Positions 10,795 to 19,353 of a stretch of DNA of 64,000 bases are shown here, one piece after another (the first letter of the stretch is position 1; each line of letters opens with the position of its first letter). The notes under the pieces are model-generated. The model saw only the letters and a program-made list of their open reading frames with translations. It was not told where the DNA came from and did not search any database. This DNA is from JACKEQ01 sp041389565 (GTDB lineage: Bacteria > Myxococcota_A > UBA796 > GCA-2862545), in the NCBI GenBank assembly GCA_041389565.1, contig JAWKRP010000012.1:1-64000 (forward strand), read 5' to 3'. The translations under genes and the position numbers were made by a program.

Positions 10795-12690
10795 TTGATC
10801 GGGTCGACGGTCGACAAGTACCAGGTCCTCCAGAAGGTGGGGGAAGGCGGCATGGCCACCGTGTACCGCGGTCGGCACATGACGCTCGATCGCGACGTCG
10901 CCATCAAGGTCCTGCATCCGCACCTGTCGTCCTCCACGCGCAACCGCAAGCGATTCGCCCGTGAGGCACGGGCGATCGAGCACCTCCGCCACGAGAACAT
11001 CCTCGAGATCTTCGACTACTCGGGCATCGACAGCGGCGACTGCTACATCATCACGGAGTTCGTCGAGGGGCAGACGCTCACGGCGCTCGTCGAAGACCGC
11101 GGCCGCCTGCCGTCCGAGCTCGTCGCGCTGATCGGCATCCGCTTGTGCCGCGCCCTCGGGTACGCGCACGAGAGCGGCATCCTGCACCGCGACATGAAGC
11201 CCGACAACGTGATGGTCCGTCTCGACGGCACCGTGAAGCTGATGGACTTCGGCATCGCGCGCTTCCTCGACGAGAGCCAGGTCACGCTCACGGGCGCGCT
11301 CGTGGGCTCTCCCGCGTTCATGAGCCCCGAGCAGGCCGTCGAGGCCCCGCTCGACACGCGGTCCGACCTCTTCTCGCTCGGCACCGTGCTGTTCTACCTG
11401 GTCACCGGGCACCTCCCGTTCGGGGGCAGCAACCCCAGCTTGATCCTGAAGAACGTCATCGAGGGGAACCGTCCGAACGTCGCCGAGCTCGCGCCGGAGA
11501 TCTCCCCCACCCTCGCCGACGTCATCGAGCGGCTCATGTCCACGAGCCCCGAGGGCCGGTTCAACACGGCCACCGAGGTGGTCGAGGCGCTCGTGGTGGT
11601 GCTGTCCGAGGTCTCGATCGAGCCCGACGACCCCGAGTGGTGCGTCGCCAACTACCTCCGCGACCCCGACGCGTTCGAGCAGCGCCTTCTCCGGCACGTG
11701 TCCGACGTGGTGCTCACCACCGGCAAGCGGCGGCTCGAAGACGGCGACGCGCTCGGGGCCCTGCGGCAGTTCAACCGGCTCCTGGCGCTCGACGAGGGCA
11801 ACGAGGAGGTCCTGGAGCTCGTCGCGAGCCTCCACGTCGAGCCGGAGCGGCCGCGCCGTCAGGTGGGGTTCGGGCTCGGGATCGCGGGCGCCGTCCTCGT
11901 CGTGTGTGCGCTGGCGCTGTGGTTCGTGCGACCCACCCTCGCGACCGACCCCACCCCGCCGGGCCCGATCCCCGGTGACGACCCGACGGAGGCCGTGGTC
12001 ACGCCTCCCGAGCCCGAGGTCGTGCCCGATTCGCCCGTGCCCGATCCGCCCGTCGAGCCCGAGCCGACGAGCGCGCCGGTCCCCGACGAGCCCGCGGTCG
12101 ACCCGGAGCCCCGGGTCCCGGAGCCTGTGGTGTCCGAGCCCGCTCCGGCCAGGCCGGCACCTCGTCCCACGCCCGCACCCACGGAGCCGCGCAGGCCTCC
12201 GGTGCTCGAGAGCCCTCCGCTTCCGGGCCTCCGCGTCACCGAGACGCCAGCGGAGGTCGTGCCCTCCGGGCCGGCCACGCTCCGCGTCGTGTCGAACATG
12301 GCCGCCGACATCTACCAGCAGGGGCGCAAGCTCGGCAGCACCCGCATGCCGCTCGAGCTGCAGCCCGGCGCCTACGTGCTCGAGATCCGATCCGACGTCG
12401 TGAAGCCGTACGAGCTGCGCGTCGAGCTCGGTCCCGGCGAGTCTCTCGAGCGGAACGTGAACCTCGAGGCGCGCCCGGCCGAGGTGCGGTTCGCGAGCCG
12501 GTTCAGCGAGGAGTGCTCGGTCACCCTCGACGGGATGCCTGCGGGAACCGTCGGCTCGCTGGGCCGCAAGCTCGACGTGCCGCGCCCGAACCAGCACGGG
12601 CACGCGCTGAAGGTGGCGTGCCCCGGAGAGCCCGACTTCGACCACGTGTGGTCGGGCGTCGTGCTTCCCGGTCAGGTGATCAGCCCGTGA
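10795..12690 (+). CDS. Transmembrane Ser/Thr protein kinase with PEGA-like extracytoplasmic domain
   Basis: A 631-residue eukaryotic-type kinase from a TTG start. The kinase domain spans about residues 8-275: Gly loop VGEGGMATVY, Lys in VAIKVL, catalytic HRDMKPDN with His131 and Asp133, DFG at LMDFGIA, and SPEQ in place of APE. A helical region follows, then one transmembrane segment at about 357-378 (GLGIAGAVLVVCALALWFV), a Pro/Glu-rich linker to about residue 485, and a C-terminal beta-rich part (ATLRVVSNMAADIYQQGRKLG) resembling PEGA repeats. The kinase should face the cytoplasm and the PEGA-like part the envelope. Two lipoprotein genes follow with 4-bp overlaps. Confidence 0.93.
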   Translation: MIGSTVDKYQVLQKVGEGGMATVYRGRHMTLDRDVAIKVLHPHLSSSTRNRKRFAREARAIEHLRHENILEIFDYSGIDSGDCYIITEFVEGQTLTALVEDRGRLPSELVALIGIRLCRALGYAHESGILHRDMKPDNVMVRLDGTVKLMDFGIARFLDESQVTLTGALVGSPAFMSPEQAVEAPLDTRSDLFSLGTVLFYLVTGHLPFGGSNPSLILKNVIEGNRPNVAELAPEISPTLADVIERLMSTSPEGRFNTATEVVEALVVVLSEVSIEPDDPEWCVANYLRDPDAFEQRLLRHVSDVVLTTGKRRLEDGDALGALRQFNRLLALDEGNEEVLELVASLHVEPERPRRQVGFGLGIAGAVLVVCALALWFVRPTLATDPTPPGPIPGDDPTEAVVTPPEPEVVPDSPVPDPPVEPEPTSAPVPDEPAVDPEPRVPEPVVSEPAPARPAPRPTPAPTEPRRPPVLESPPLPGLRVTETPAEVVPSGPATLRVVSNMAADIYQQGRKLGSTRMPLELQPGAYVLEIRSDVVKPYELRVELGPGESLERNVNLEARPAEVRFASRFSEECSVTLDGMPAGTVGSLGRKLDVPRPNQHGHALKVACPGEPDFDHVWSGVVLPGQVISP

Positions 12691-13142
12691 TCCCGATGTC
12701 GCGAAAGCCGTGTGGTCCGCGCCCCCTCCTCTCGCGAACGGCCCGGAATCACGGGGCTCTCGCAGGGTGGCACATCGGTTGCATGGTGCTCGTGCAGGGC
12801 TGCTTCTACGTCGAACCCACCTGGCAGCCCGTCGAGAACCACGCCCCCGAGATCCTCTCGCCGGCGCCGCAGGACAACACGTTGATCTTCCGCAACACCA
12901 CCGAGACGCTCCGGGTCGTCGCCGTCGACGAAGACGACGACAACCTCCTGTTCTTCTGGGATCTGCCGCCCTTCACGCAGTTCACGGAAGACACGGTGCG
13001 CCAGGAGTCCGTGTGGTCGAGCCGGCTGCTCATCGAGTTCGACGAGGCCCTCGACGGACAGCAGATCGAGCTCCTGATCGTGGATCAGGCGCCGCGCGAT
13101 CCGCAGTCCACGACCTTCGTGTGGGACGTGGAGGTCCCATGA
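12687..13142 (+). CDS. Putative lipoprotein in the kinase operon
   Basis: A 151-residue protein with a basic N-terminus, a short hydrophobic stretch (GCMVLVQGC) and a plausible lipobox at VQGC. It should be lipid-anchored outside the inner membrane. The mature part is acidic, with NHAPEILSPAPQDNT and VDEDDDNLLFFWDLP, like Ig/cadherin-type surface modules. The GTG start overlaps the kinase stop by 4 bp; an ATG at 12696 is an alternative. The next lipoprotein overlaps its stop by 4 bp. No family was recognised. Confidence 0.72.
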   Translation: MIPMSRKPCGPRPLLSRTARNHGALAGWHIGCMVLVQGCFYVEPTWQPVENHAPEILSPAPQDNTLIFRNTTETLRVVAVDEDDDNLLFFWDLPPFTQFTEDTVRQESVWSSRLLIEFDEALDGQQIELLIVDQAPRDPQSTTFVWDVEVP

Positions 13143-14593
13143 GCCGCATCCTGTCGAACCTGGCCCTCGTCGCGCTCCTCGGGGGGTGTGCGGCCGCCGA
13201 CTACCAGCTCAACGAGACCGACGAGCCGGTCGACCCCATCGTCGTGGGCGACACCCTGGTGCTCGAGGTGAGCCCCGGGCGCGAGATCGACGACGACGGA
13301 ACGGTGCGCGCCGTCGCAGCCACCGTGCCGACCGTGAGCTTCGACGAGTCGATGGAGGTCGACCTGCTGCGGCCCTTCACGCTCCCGGGCTTCGTGACGG
13401 GCTCCACGCCCAACCCCCAGAACCGCGCCGAGGTGCCGGGCACGGAGGGTCCGGTGCTGGCGTCGCTCGTGTTCCGCGCCCCGGGCGTGTCGGGCGCGTC
13501 GCTGGCATCCACGGCGTCCGACGGCACGTTCGAGGTGGCCCTGGTCGACTCCGTGTACCAGGTCACGGTCGCGCCCGAGGATCCCCGCGTCGCGATGAGC
13601 ACGTTCACGCTCGATTCTCCCGGCGGGCTCGACGCGATCGACCTCGAGCTCGGTCCGGGCGTTCCGGTCTGGGGTCGCGTGTTCGAAGGCGGAACCCCGT
13701 ACGCCGACGCCGAGGTCACGCTGATCTCGAACACCGGGTCGCGCGGTGCCACGGCGCTCACCGACGCCGACGGGTGGTACGAGATCCGGGCCCAACCGGG
13801 CGTGTACACGGTCCGCACGTTCGGCATCGGAGACGGCTTCGATCCCCAGATCTCCGCCATCGTCACCGTCGGCGAGCAGGGGCTGCGGTACGACTTCGAC
13901 TACCCCGACCTCGCGCTCCAGACGATCCAGGCGCGTGCGCTGCGTCCGAACGGCACTCCCCTGGCGCTCGTGCCCTACCGGTTGCGCGCCAGCTCGCTCG
14001 ACGACTTCGGGCCCGAAGCGCGGGTCGAGATCACGGGGGTGGCCGACACGCTCGGGAACATCGTCACGCGCGCGGTTCGCGGCTCCTACACGCTCGAGAT
14101 CCTCCCCGACCTCGACCTCACAGGCCTCCGCGTGACCGAGTTCGAGGTGGGCGCCCCCGTCGATCTCGGCGACCTCGAGCTCGCGCCGCTCGCCACGTTC
14201 ACGGGCGCGGCCATCGATCCGTTCGGCCTGCCCGTCGCGAACGCACAGGTGCGCTGCACCGAGCTCGGGTTCGGCGGGCGTACGTGGAGCACGTTCACCT
14301 CCGACCTCGGCCGGTTCTCCCTCGACGCCGCGGCCACGTCCGTGTCGTGCGCGATCTCGCCTCCCGGCGACCGCACCGACCTCGCGCTCACCCGCGTCAC
14401 GCTCGACCCGTCGTCGGCCGAGAACGTCGTGGAATTCCTGCGCGGCCGCGTGCTCGAGGGTGTGGTGCGGTTCGAGGGGCAGCCGGAAGACCTCGCGCTC
14501 GTCGAGGTCCGCGACACCGCCGGACGCGTCTGGGGAAGCACCCTCACCGACCGCAACGGGCGGTTCTCGGTGCGGGTGCAGTTCCCGCAGTAG
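13139..14593 (+). CDS. Lipoprotein with carboxypeptidase-regulatory-like repeats
   Basis: A 484-residue lipoprotein: signal MSRILSNLALVALLGGCAAAD with a clear lipobox LLGGC. The body holds several tandem beta-sandwich units of the carboxypeptidase regulatory-like type, each with a pattern like VWGRVFEGGTPYADAEVTL, then ALTDADGWYEIRAQPGVYTV. Units are near residues 175-235, 340-400 and 440-484. They are structural adhesion-like modules with no catalytic residues. It is the third gene of the kinase operon (ATGA overlap), so kinase and two surface lipoproteins may form one envelope-sensing unit; that link is inference. Confidence 0.8.
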   Translation: MSRILSNLALVALLGGCAAADYQLNETDEPVDPIVVGDTLVLEVSPGREIDDDGTVRAVAATVPTVSFDESMEVDLLRPFTLPGFVTGSTPNPQNRAEVPGTEGPVLASLVFRAPGVSGASLASTASDGTFEVALVDSVYQVTVAPEDPRVAMSTFTLDSPGGLDAIDLELGPGVPVWGRVFEGGTPYADAEVTLISNTGSRGATALTDADGWYEIRAQPGVYTVRTFGIGDGFDPQISAIVTVGEQGLRYDFDYPDLALQTIQARALRPNGTPLALVPYRLRASSLDDFGPEARVEITGVADTLGNIVTRAVRGSYTLEILPDLDLTGLRVTEFEVGAPVDLGDLELAPLATFTGAAIDPFGLPVANAQVRCTELGFGGRTWSTFTSDLGRFSLDAAATSVSCAISPPGDRTDLALTRVTLDPSSAENVVEFLRGRVLEGVVRFEGQPEDLALVEVRDTAGRVWGSTLTDRNGRFSVRVQFPQ

Positions 14594-14601
14594 TCAGCCG
14601 C

Positions 14602-15387
14602 TCAGATCAGCGAGCCGAGCCGCTCGATGCCCACGATGGTGCCGTTGCCGGCCATCCGGCCGCCCTGCGCGGCCTCGACGATGTCGGCGCCCAGCACGAT
14701 GCCTTCCGACCCGGTGTCGAAGCGCACGCGCCAGGCGAACCCACCTGTTGCCACGCTCGCACGGACCGCTGTTTCCATGACCTGCGGTTTGCCCAGCGGA
14801 CGAGGCTGGCTGGCAGTGACCTCGGACGCCGTGGCGACCGGCGCGGACGAGCGGGTGATGTCGGCAGGACCGGTGTCGCGCAGCTCACGCGAGCGCTGCC
14901 GGGACGACGTGATGCCCCGCGCAGCTCGGTAGTTCCGCACGGCGTTGAGCGTGACGCCGGCCTTCTCCGCGACCACGCGATCCGGCACCTTTCCGACCAG
15001 CTCCGCGAATGGATCGATGCGCGAGCGACGGGGCTTGCGCTCCTTTCGGGGCGTGGCGCGACCCTTGTACCCGGAGATCTGATTCCGCGACCGGAAGCTG
15101 GCGATGGTGCGCACGCTGACGCCCGCCTTCTTCGCGACGTCGGAGTCGGGCACGCTGCCCAGCATCTCGCGGTACGGCTCGATCCGGTCGTCTTTCGAGC
15201 CGGGGCGCGTCTCCCCGGCTTCGGGGGGGAGCGCGTCGCCCTGGGGCACCCGCGAAGTGCCCGTACGGCGGAGCGCGAGTGAGATGGCTCCAGGAGTCGT
15301 GTTGAACTCCTCAGCGAGGTCTCTCAGGCTCTTCGAATCCTTCCGAGCCAACAGATCAGGCCACCAGGGCTGGGTCTCGAGTCCCAT
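14602..15387 (-). CDS. Protein with three helix-turn-helix-like repeats, probable DNA binding
   Basis: A 261-residue protein with three HTH-like units: residues 20-42 (LRDLAEEFNTTPGAISLALRR), 73-106 (SVPDSDVAKKAGVSVRTIASFRSR) and 126-160 (KVPDRVVAEKAGVTLNAVRNYR). Units two and three are clear repeats of each other. The linkers are very basic (RKERKPRRSR). The C-terminal 45 residues are beta-rich (FAWRVRFDTGSEGIVLGADIVEAA). This looks like a nucleoid- or regulator-type protein with repeated HTH modules. The start is uncertain: an in-frame ATG at 15438 adds 17 residues. It converges on the lipoprotein gene with an 8-bp gap. Confidence 0.68.
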   Translation of the reverse strand: MGLETQPWWPDLLARKDSKSLRDLAEEFNTTPGAISLALRRTGTSRVPQGDALPPEAGETRPGSKDDRIEPYREMLGSVPDSDVAKKAGVSVRTIASFRSRNQISGYKGRATPRKERKPRRSRIDPFAELVGKVPDRVVAEKAGVTLNAVRNYRAARGITSSRQRSRELRDTGPADITRSSAPVATASEVTASQPRPLGKPQVMETAVRASVATGGFAWRVRFDTGSEGIVLGADIVEAAQGGRMAGNGTIVGIERLGSLI

Positions 15388-15532
15388 GTGTCGTACGAAC
15401 CTCGCTGGGCTGGGCGCCCGCTGAATCCACGGGCGCACTGGTGCCCCGTAATAACGTCACAGGTACCACGCTTCACACATGAAAGTGAATTGATACCCCG
15501 GGTGTGCACCGCGTCGGAGGGCATGGGAACGC
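15388..15532. promoter_or_regulatory. Divergent promoter region of the HTH-repeat and secreted-protein genes
   Basis: The 145 bp between two divergent starts is locally AT-richer than its surroundings (around GTAATAACGTCAC and TGAAAGTGAATTGATA) and contains TTCA-CACA-TGAA, a small dyad. Sigma70-like boxes can be proposed in both directions but none is strong. Confidence 0.35.
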
Positions 15533-16390
15533 TTGGCGGCACCGCCCCAGGGGATTACCGGGCTCCCGATGTGGATGTTGGCCGCGTGGATCGGGTCGGC
15601 GAGCGCCGAGCCCCCGCCCTCCCCTCCCGAGGGGACGGTCGAGACGAACGCGTCGATGGCCTTCCACGATGTCCTCGCAGCCGCGAAGGCCTCGATCGAC
15701 CGCGGGGCGAACGCGGACGCCCGGGCGATGCTCGAGGGCCTGGCGAAGCGGCTCGATGCCGGCGAGGAACCGCCCCGGTCGATCGCGCACGAAGCGCTCG
15801 TCTACCTGGGTGACCTCCGCTACCTCGCTGGCGAGCAGGACGGCGCGAGGCAGGTATTCCGCCGGGTGCTCCTCGAGGATCCGGCGCACGTGATCAGCCC
15901 GTACCACCACACGGAAGACGTTCGGGCGTACTTCGCGCTCGTCCGCGATCAGGTCGAGAAGGAGCTCGCCGCGATCCCGCCTCCCGATCCGGTGCCGATC
16001 CCGCGGATCCCCCCGCTCCCGCTCCACGGGTACCTGCCGTTCGGCGCTCCGCAGTTCGCACAGGGCCGAGGCACGCGCGGGGTGCTGTTCGGCGGCATGC
16101 AGCTCGCGTTCGCGGCCACCTCGGTCACGACGTACGTGATCACGAATCGCGCGAACGTCGATCCCGGCGGGACGGCCGGGCATCCGTTCAACTGGTCGGC
16201 CGATCAGGTCCCGTCTCGCGTGGCTTCGCTCCGCTACGGCGTGCAGTGGCCCGCCACGGCGCTGTTCTACGCGGCATGGGCCGGCAGCATCGTCGAGGCG
16301 AGCGCGGGCTGGCGTCGCTCGCACCGCGTCCAGCCCGCCGCCACCCTGGTGGTGACGCCGTCCGGTGTCGTCGTGGGCGCGCGATTCTGA
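15533..16390 (+). CDS. Secreted protein of unknown function with TPR-like region
   Basis: Up to 285 residues. A hydrophobic N-terminus (MWMLAAWIGSASAEP) looks like a signal peptide cut after ASA. The helical middle (HDVLAAAKASIDRGANADARAMLEGL and ALVYLGDLRYLAGEQDGARQVFRRVLLEDP) resembles tetratricopeptide repeats. Two more hydrophobic stretches occur near residues 195-215 and 240-260. The start could be the TTG at 15533 or the ATG at 15569, which gives a more normal signal peptide. The overall arrangement suggests an envelope protein. Confidence 0.65.
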   Translation: MAAPPQGITGLPMWMLAAWIGSASAEPPPSPPEGTVETNASMAFHDVLAAAKASIDRGANADARAMLEGLAKRLDAGEEPPRSIAHEALVYLGDLRYLAGEQDGARQVFRRVLLEDPAHVISPYHHTEDVRAYFALVRDQVEKELAAIPPPDPVPIPRIPPLPLHGYLPFGAPQFAQGRGTRGVLFGGMQLAFAATSVTTYVITNRANVDPGGTAGHPFNWSADQVPSRVASLRYGVQWPATALFYAAWAGSIVEASAGWRRSHRVQPAATLVVTPSGVVVGARF

Positions 16391-16417
16391 GCGGTTAGGA
16401 GGGCGCGGGGGTCCCGC

Positions 16418-18196
16418 ATGGCCTGGCTCGAGTGCACGCACACCATCCGGAAGGAGACCACCGCCTTCCAGCTCCGGAAGCCGCTCACCACCGTCGGGCG
16501 GGCGTCGGGGAACGACCTCGTGCTGTCGGATCCGATGGTGAGCCAGAGCCACGCGACGTTCGTGAAGCGCGGCGACGTGCACACGGTGTCGCTCGCCGAC
16601 CGCTCCGGCGAGATCTACGTCAACGGGAAGCGCGTGCGCACGGCCGATCTGGCAGCGGGCGACCGGGTGCTCGTCGGGGTGTTCGAGCTCGTGTACCAGG
16701 AGGGCGAGCCCACCGCCGCAGCGCCGTCGGGAGGCGAGGTCCCGCTCGACCTCCTCCACAGCCTCGTCGAGCTGTCGGCCGAGATGCTGAAGGACACCTC
16801 GCCCACCCGCCTGTTCGCGTCCCTCCTCGAAGCGCTCGTCACGCTCACCCGCGCCGAGAAGGGCTTCGTGATCGTGCTCCGCGACGGAGAGCGCCACCTG
16901 GCCGCCTCGCACAACGTCGAAGACGAGACGCTCGACATCACGAAGGTCAGCGACTCCATCATCGATCAGGTGGTGAAGCACCTGCAGCCCGTCATCGTGA
17001 GCGATGCCGTGAAAGACCATCGCTTCGGCCGCGCGAAGTCGGTGGTCGACCTCCGGTTGTCGTCGGTGATGTGCGTTCCGATGATCTACCGACGCGACCT
17101 GCTCGGCGTGATCTACCTCGGAAACGACAGCGTCACCGACCTGTTCACGGAGCGCGACCTGGCGCTGCTCAAGATCTACTCGGCCCAGTCCGCGATCATG
17201 GTTTTCCACGCGCTCGCGCTCAATCAGTTGCGACTCGACAACAAGAACCTCCGCACCCGACTCGAAGCGGCGTCGCAGGGCGAGATGATCGGCACGAGCC
17301 CTCCCATGAAGGCCGTGTTCAAGGTCCTCCGCCGGGTCGCCCCCACCGATCTCGGCATCCTGGTGCTCGGAGAGACGGGTACCGGGAAAGAGCTGATCGC
17401 ACGCGAGGCACACAAGCTGTCCGACCGTGGGAAAGGTCCCTTCATCGCGATCAACTGCGGTGCCATCCCGGAGAATCTCCTCGAGAGCGAGCTGTTCGGG
17501 CACAAGAAGGGCTCGTTCACCGGCGCGGTCACCGACAAGGTCGGCAAGGTCGAAGCCGCGAGCGGGGGCACGCTCTTCCTCGACGAGATCGGCGAGATGC
17601 CGATGAACCTCCAGGTCAAGCTGCTCCGCGTGCTCCAGGAGCGCGTGATCGAGCGCGTGGGCGATCTCGAGCCCCGCCCCGTCGACATCCGGGTCATCGC
17701 GGCCACCAACAAGGACCTCGCAGACCTCATCAAGGCCGGCGACTTCCGCGAAGACCTCCTGTACCGCCTCAACGAGATCGTGGTCGATCTCCCCCCCCTC
17801 CGGGATCGCGGCGACGACATCGCGGTGCTCGCCCAGTACTTCCTCAACAAGTACCGCGAGCAGTACCAGGCCAAGGCCAGCGGGTTCACGAACCAGGCGC
17901 TGTTGGCGATGAAGGCATACTTCTGGCCGGGCAACGTCCGGGAGCTCGAGAACCGCGTGAAGAAGGCGGTCATCATGAGCGACCGCACCCTCCTCAACCC
18001 CGACGACCTCACGCTCGACGGCGGGCAGAAGCGGGAGGTCCTGCCGCTGGCCGAGGCCGAAGAGGACTTCAAGCAGGAGTACATCCGGCGCATCCTCGAC
18101 CTGAACAACTGGAACAAGGCCCAGACCGCCCGTGATCTCGGGATCGACGCGCGCACGGTGTTCCGGTACATCGAGAAGTTCAAGGAAGCCGAGTGA
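16418..18196 (+). CDS. Sigma54-dependent transcriptional activator with FHA and GAF domains
   Basis: A 592-residue bacterial enhancer-binding protein. The N-terminal FHA domain (about 1-95; VGRASGNDLVLSD and SQSHATF) should bind phosphothreonine. A GAF domain follows at about 110-275. The sigma54 AAA+ domain covers about 290-515, with Walker A GETGTGKE near residue 318, Walker B TLFLDEIGEM and the sigma54-contact loop reading GSFTGA instead of GAFTGA. The C-terminus is a Fis-type HTH (NKAQTARDLGIDARTVFRYIEKF). The FHA domain suggests control by a Ser/Thr kinase, possibly the one at 10,795, which is inference. Its stop overlaps coaE by 4 bp. Confidence 0.94.
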   Translation: MAWLECTHTIRKETTAFQLRKPLTTVGRASGNDLVLSDPMVSQSHATFVKRGDVHTVSLADRSGEIYVNGKRVRTADLAAGDRVLVGVFELVYQEGEPTAAAPSGGEVPLDLLHSLVELSAEMLKDTSPTRLFASLLEALVTLTRAEKGFVIVLRDGERHLAASHNVEDETLDITKVSDSIIDQVVKHLQPVIVSDAVKDHRFGRAKSVVDLRLSSVMCVPMIYRRDLLGVIYLGNDSVTDLFTERDLALLKIYSAQSAIMVFHALALNQLRLDNKNLRTRLEAASQGEMIGTSPPMKAVFKVLRRVAPTDLGILVLGETGTGKELIAREAHKLSDRGKGPFIAINCGAIPENLLESELFGHKKGSFTGAVTDKVGKVEAASGGTLFLDEIGEMPMNLQVKLLRVLQERVIERVGDLEPRPVDIRVIAATNKDLADLIKAGDFREDLLYRLNEIVVDLPPLRDRGDDIAVLAQYFLNKYREQYQAKASGFTNQALLAMKAYFWPGNVRELENRVKKAVIMSDRTLLNPDDLTLDGGQKREVLPLAEAEEDFKQEYIRRILDLNNWNKAQTARDLGIDARTVFRYIEKFKEAE

Positions 18197-18786
18197 GGCT
18201 CGTCGGGCTCACCGGAGGCATCGCGACCGGCAAGTCCTCCGTCGCGCAGCGGTTCGTCGCGAACGGGATCCCCGTGATCGACGCCGACCAGGTGGCCCGG
18301 CAGGTCGTCGAGCCCGGTCAGCCCGCGCTCGCGTCGATCGTCGAAGCGTTCGGCCCCGACGCCCTGGATGCGAGCGGGCACCTCGATCGCGCCGCCATGC
18401 GGGAGCGGATCATCGCGGATCCCGCTGCGCGCCGGCAGCTGGAGGGGATCACCCACCCCGCGATCGCGCTCGCCATCGCCCAGCAGGTGCAGGCCCTCGC
18501 GGCGAGCGGACACCCCGTGGTCATCGTCGACGCCGCGCTGATGGTCGAGACGGGCAGCTACCGGCAGTACGCCGAGGTGGTCGTGGTCACCTGCAGCCCG
18601 GAGACCCAGCTCGCCCGGCTCGTGCGCCGCGACGGCATGACCGAGGAGCGGGCCCGTGCGCTCATCGCCACCCAGCTCCCGCTGGCCGACAAGGTGGCGG
18701 TCGCCCACCACGTCATCGTGAACGACACCACCCTCGATGCGCTGAACGCCCGGGTCGACGAGGTCTCTGCCGCGCTGCTCTCCTGA
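18193..18786 (+). CDS. coaE: Dephospho-CoA kinase
   Basis: A 197-residue kinase that makes coenzyme A from dephospho-CoA with ATP, the last step of CoA synthesis in the cytosol. It shows the P-loop GLTGGIATGKSS at residues 5-16, IDADQVARQVV with the conserved Asp, and the LID/CoA region LVRRDGMTEERARALIATQ near residue 140. Length and motif order match CoaE. The GTG start overlaps the sigma54-activator stop by 4 bp (GTGA). It ends 49 bp before the convergent apt stop. Confidence 0.94.
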   Translation: MRLVGLTGGIATGKSSVAQRFVANGIPVIDADQVARQVVEPGQPALASIVEAFGPDALDASGHLDRAAMRERIIADPAARRQLEGITHPAIALAIAQQVQALAASGHPVVIVDAALMVETGSYRQYAEVVVVTCSPETQLARLVRRDGMTEERARALIATQLPLADKVAVAHHVIVNDTTLDALNARVDEVSAALLS

Positions 18787-18789
18787 GGG

Positions 18790-18837
18790 GCGAGCCCTCG
18801 GGACTCACGGACCGTCCCTGCGAGCCCTCGGGACTCA
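18790..18837. repeat. Two 18-bp direct repeats forming hairpins between convergent coaE and apt
   Basis: GCGAGCCCTCGGGACTCA occurs at 18790-18807 and exactly again at 18820-18837, a 30-bp period. Each copy can fold: GAGCCC pairs with GGACTC through a TCG loop with one mismatch. The second copy contains the apt stop codon. A paired bidirectional terminator is the simplest reading. The core GAGCCCTCGGG recurs at 10,691 just after ppsR. Confidence 0.6.
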
Positions 18838-19353
18838 GATGTCGACGAGCGCGTACACCGGGCAGTCGAACTTCTTGCGCCCGTTCAGGAACGACAGCTC
18901 CGTGACCACCGCGACGCCGATCACCACGCCGCCGAGCCGGCGCACGAGGTCGACCGTGGCGCGCGCCGTGCCGCCCGTCGCCAGCAGATCGTCGACGATC
19001 AGCACCCGCTCGCCCGGGAGCACGGAGTCGGTGTGCAACTCCAGTGTGGCCGTGCCGTACTCGAGGTCGAAGTCCTCCGAGACCGTCTCGTAGGGCAGCT
19101 TGCCCTTCTTGCGCGCGAGCACCATGCCGGCGCCGATGCGGGTGACCAGCGCGCCCGCGAACATGAAGCCGCGGGACTCGATCGCCACGATCTTGTCGAC
19201 GCCCTGGAGCAGGCCCGCGTACCACTCGATGATCCGCCCGAACAGCTCCGGGTCGGCGAGCACGGGCGTGATGTCCTTGAACAGCACACCGGGCTTCGGG
19301 AAGTCCGGGATGTCGCGGAGCTTCGCCGAGACATCCGCCGCCAGATCACCCAT
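18835..19353 (-). CDS. apt: Adenine phosphoribosyltransferase
   Basis: A 172-residue purine-salvage enzyme converting adenine and PRPP to AMP. It has the N-terminal IPDFPKPGVLFKDITPVL signature, the SRGFMFAG loop, RKKGKLP and the PRPP-binding motif VLIVDDLLATGGTA near residues 117-130. Length and motif order are canonical. Its start overlaps the DUF368 gene by 8 bp, placing it last in a surE to DUF368 to apt unit. Confidence 0.96.
   Translation of the reverse strand: MGDLAADVSAKLRDIPDFPKPGVLFKDITPVLADPELFGRIIEWYAGLLQGVDKIVAIESRGFMFAGALVTRIGAGMVLARKKGKLPYETVSEDFDLEYGTATLELHTDSVLPGERVLIVDDLLATGGTARATVDLVRRLGGVVIGVAVVTELSFLNGRKKFDCPVYALVDI

Noticed and set aside
15473..17503. A 676-codon minus-strand frame opposite the sigma54 activator
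   Set aside because: Composition of a shadow frame and it crosses two well-supported plus-strand genes.
18190..18196. Fusion of the sigma54 activator with coaE
   Set aside because: The genes overlap by 4 bp in different frames (GTGA); two separate products of normal length are expected.
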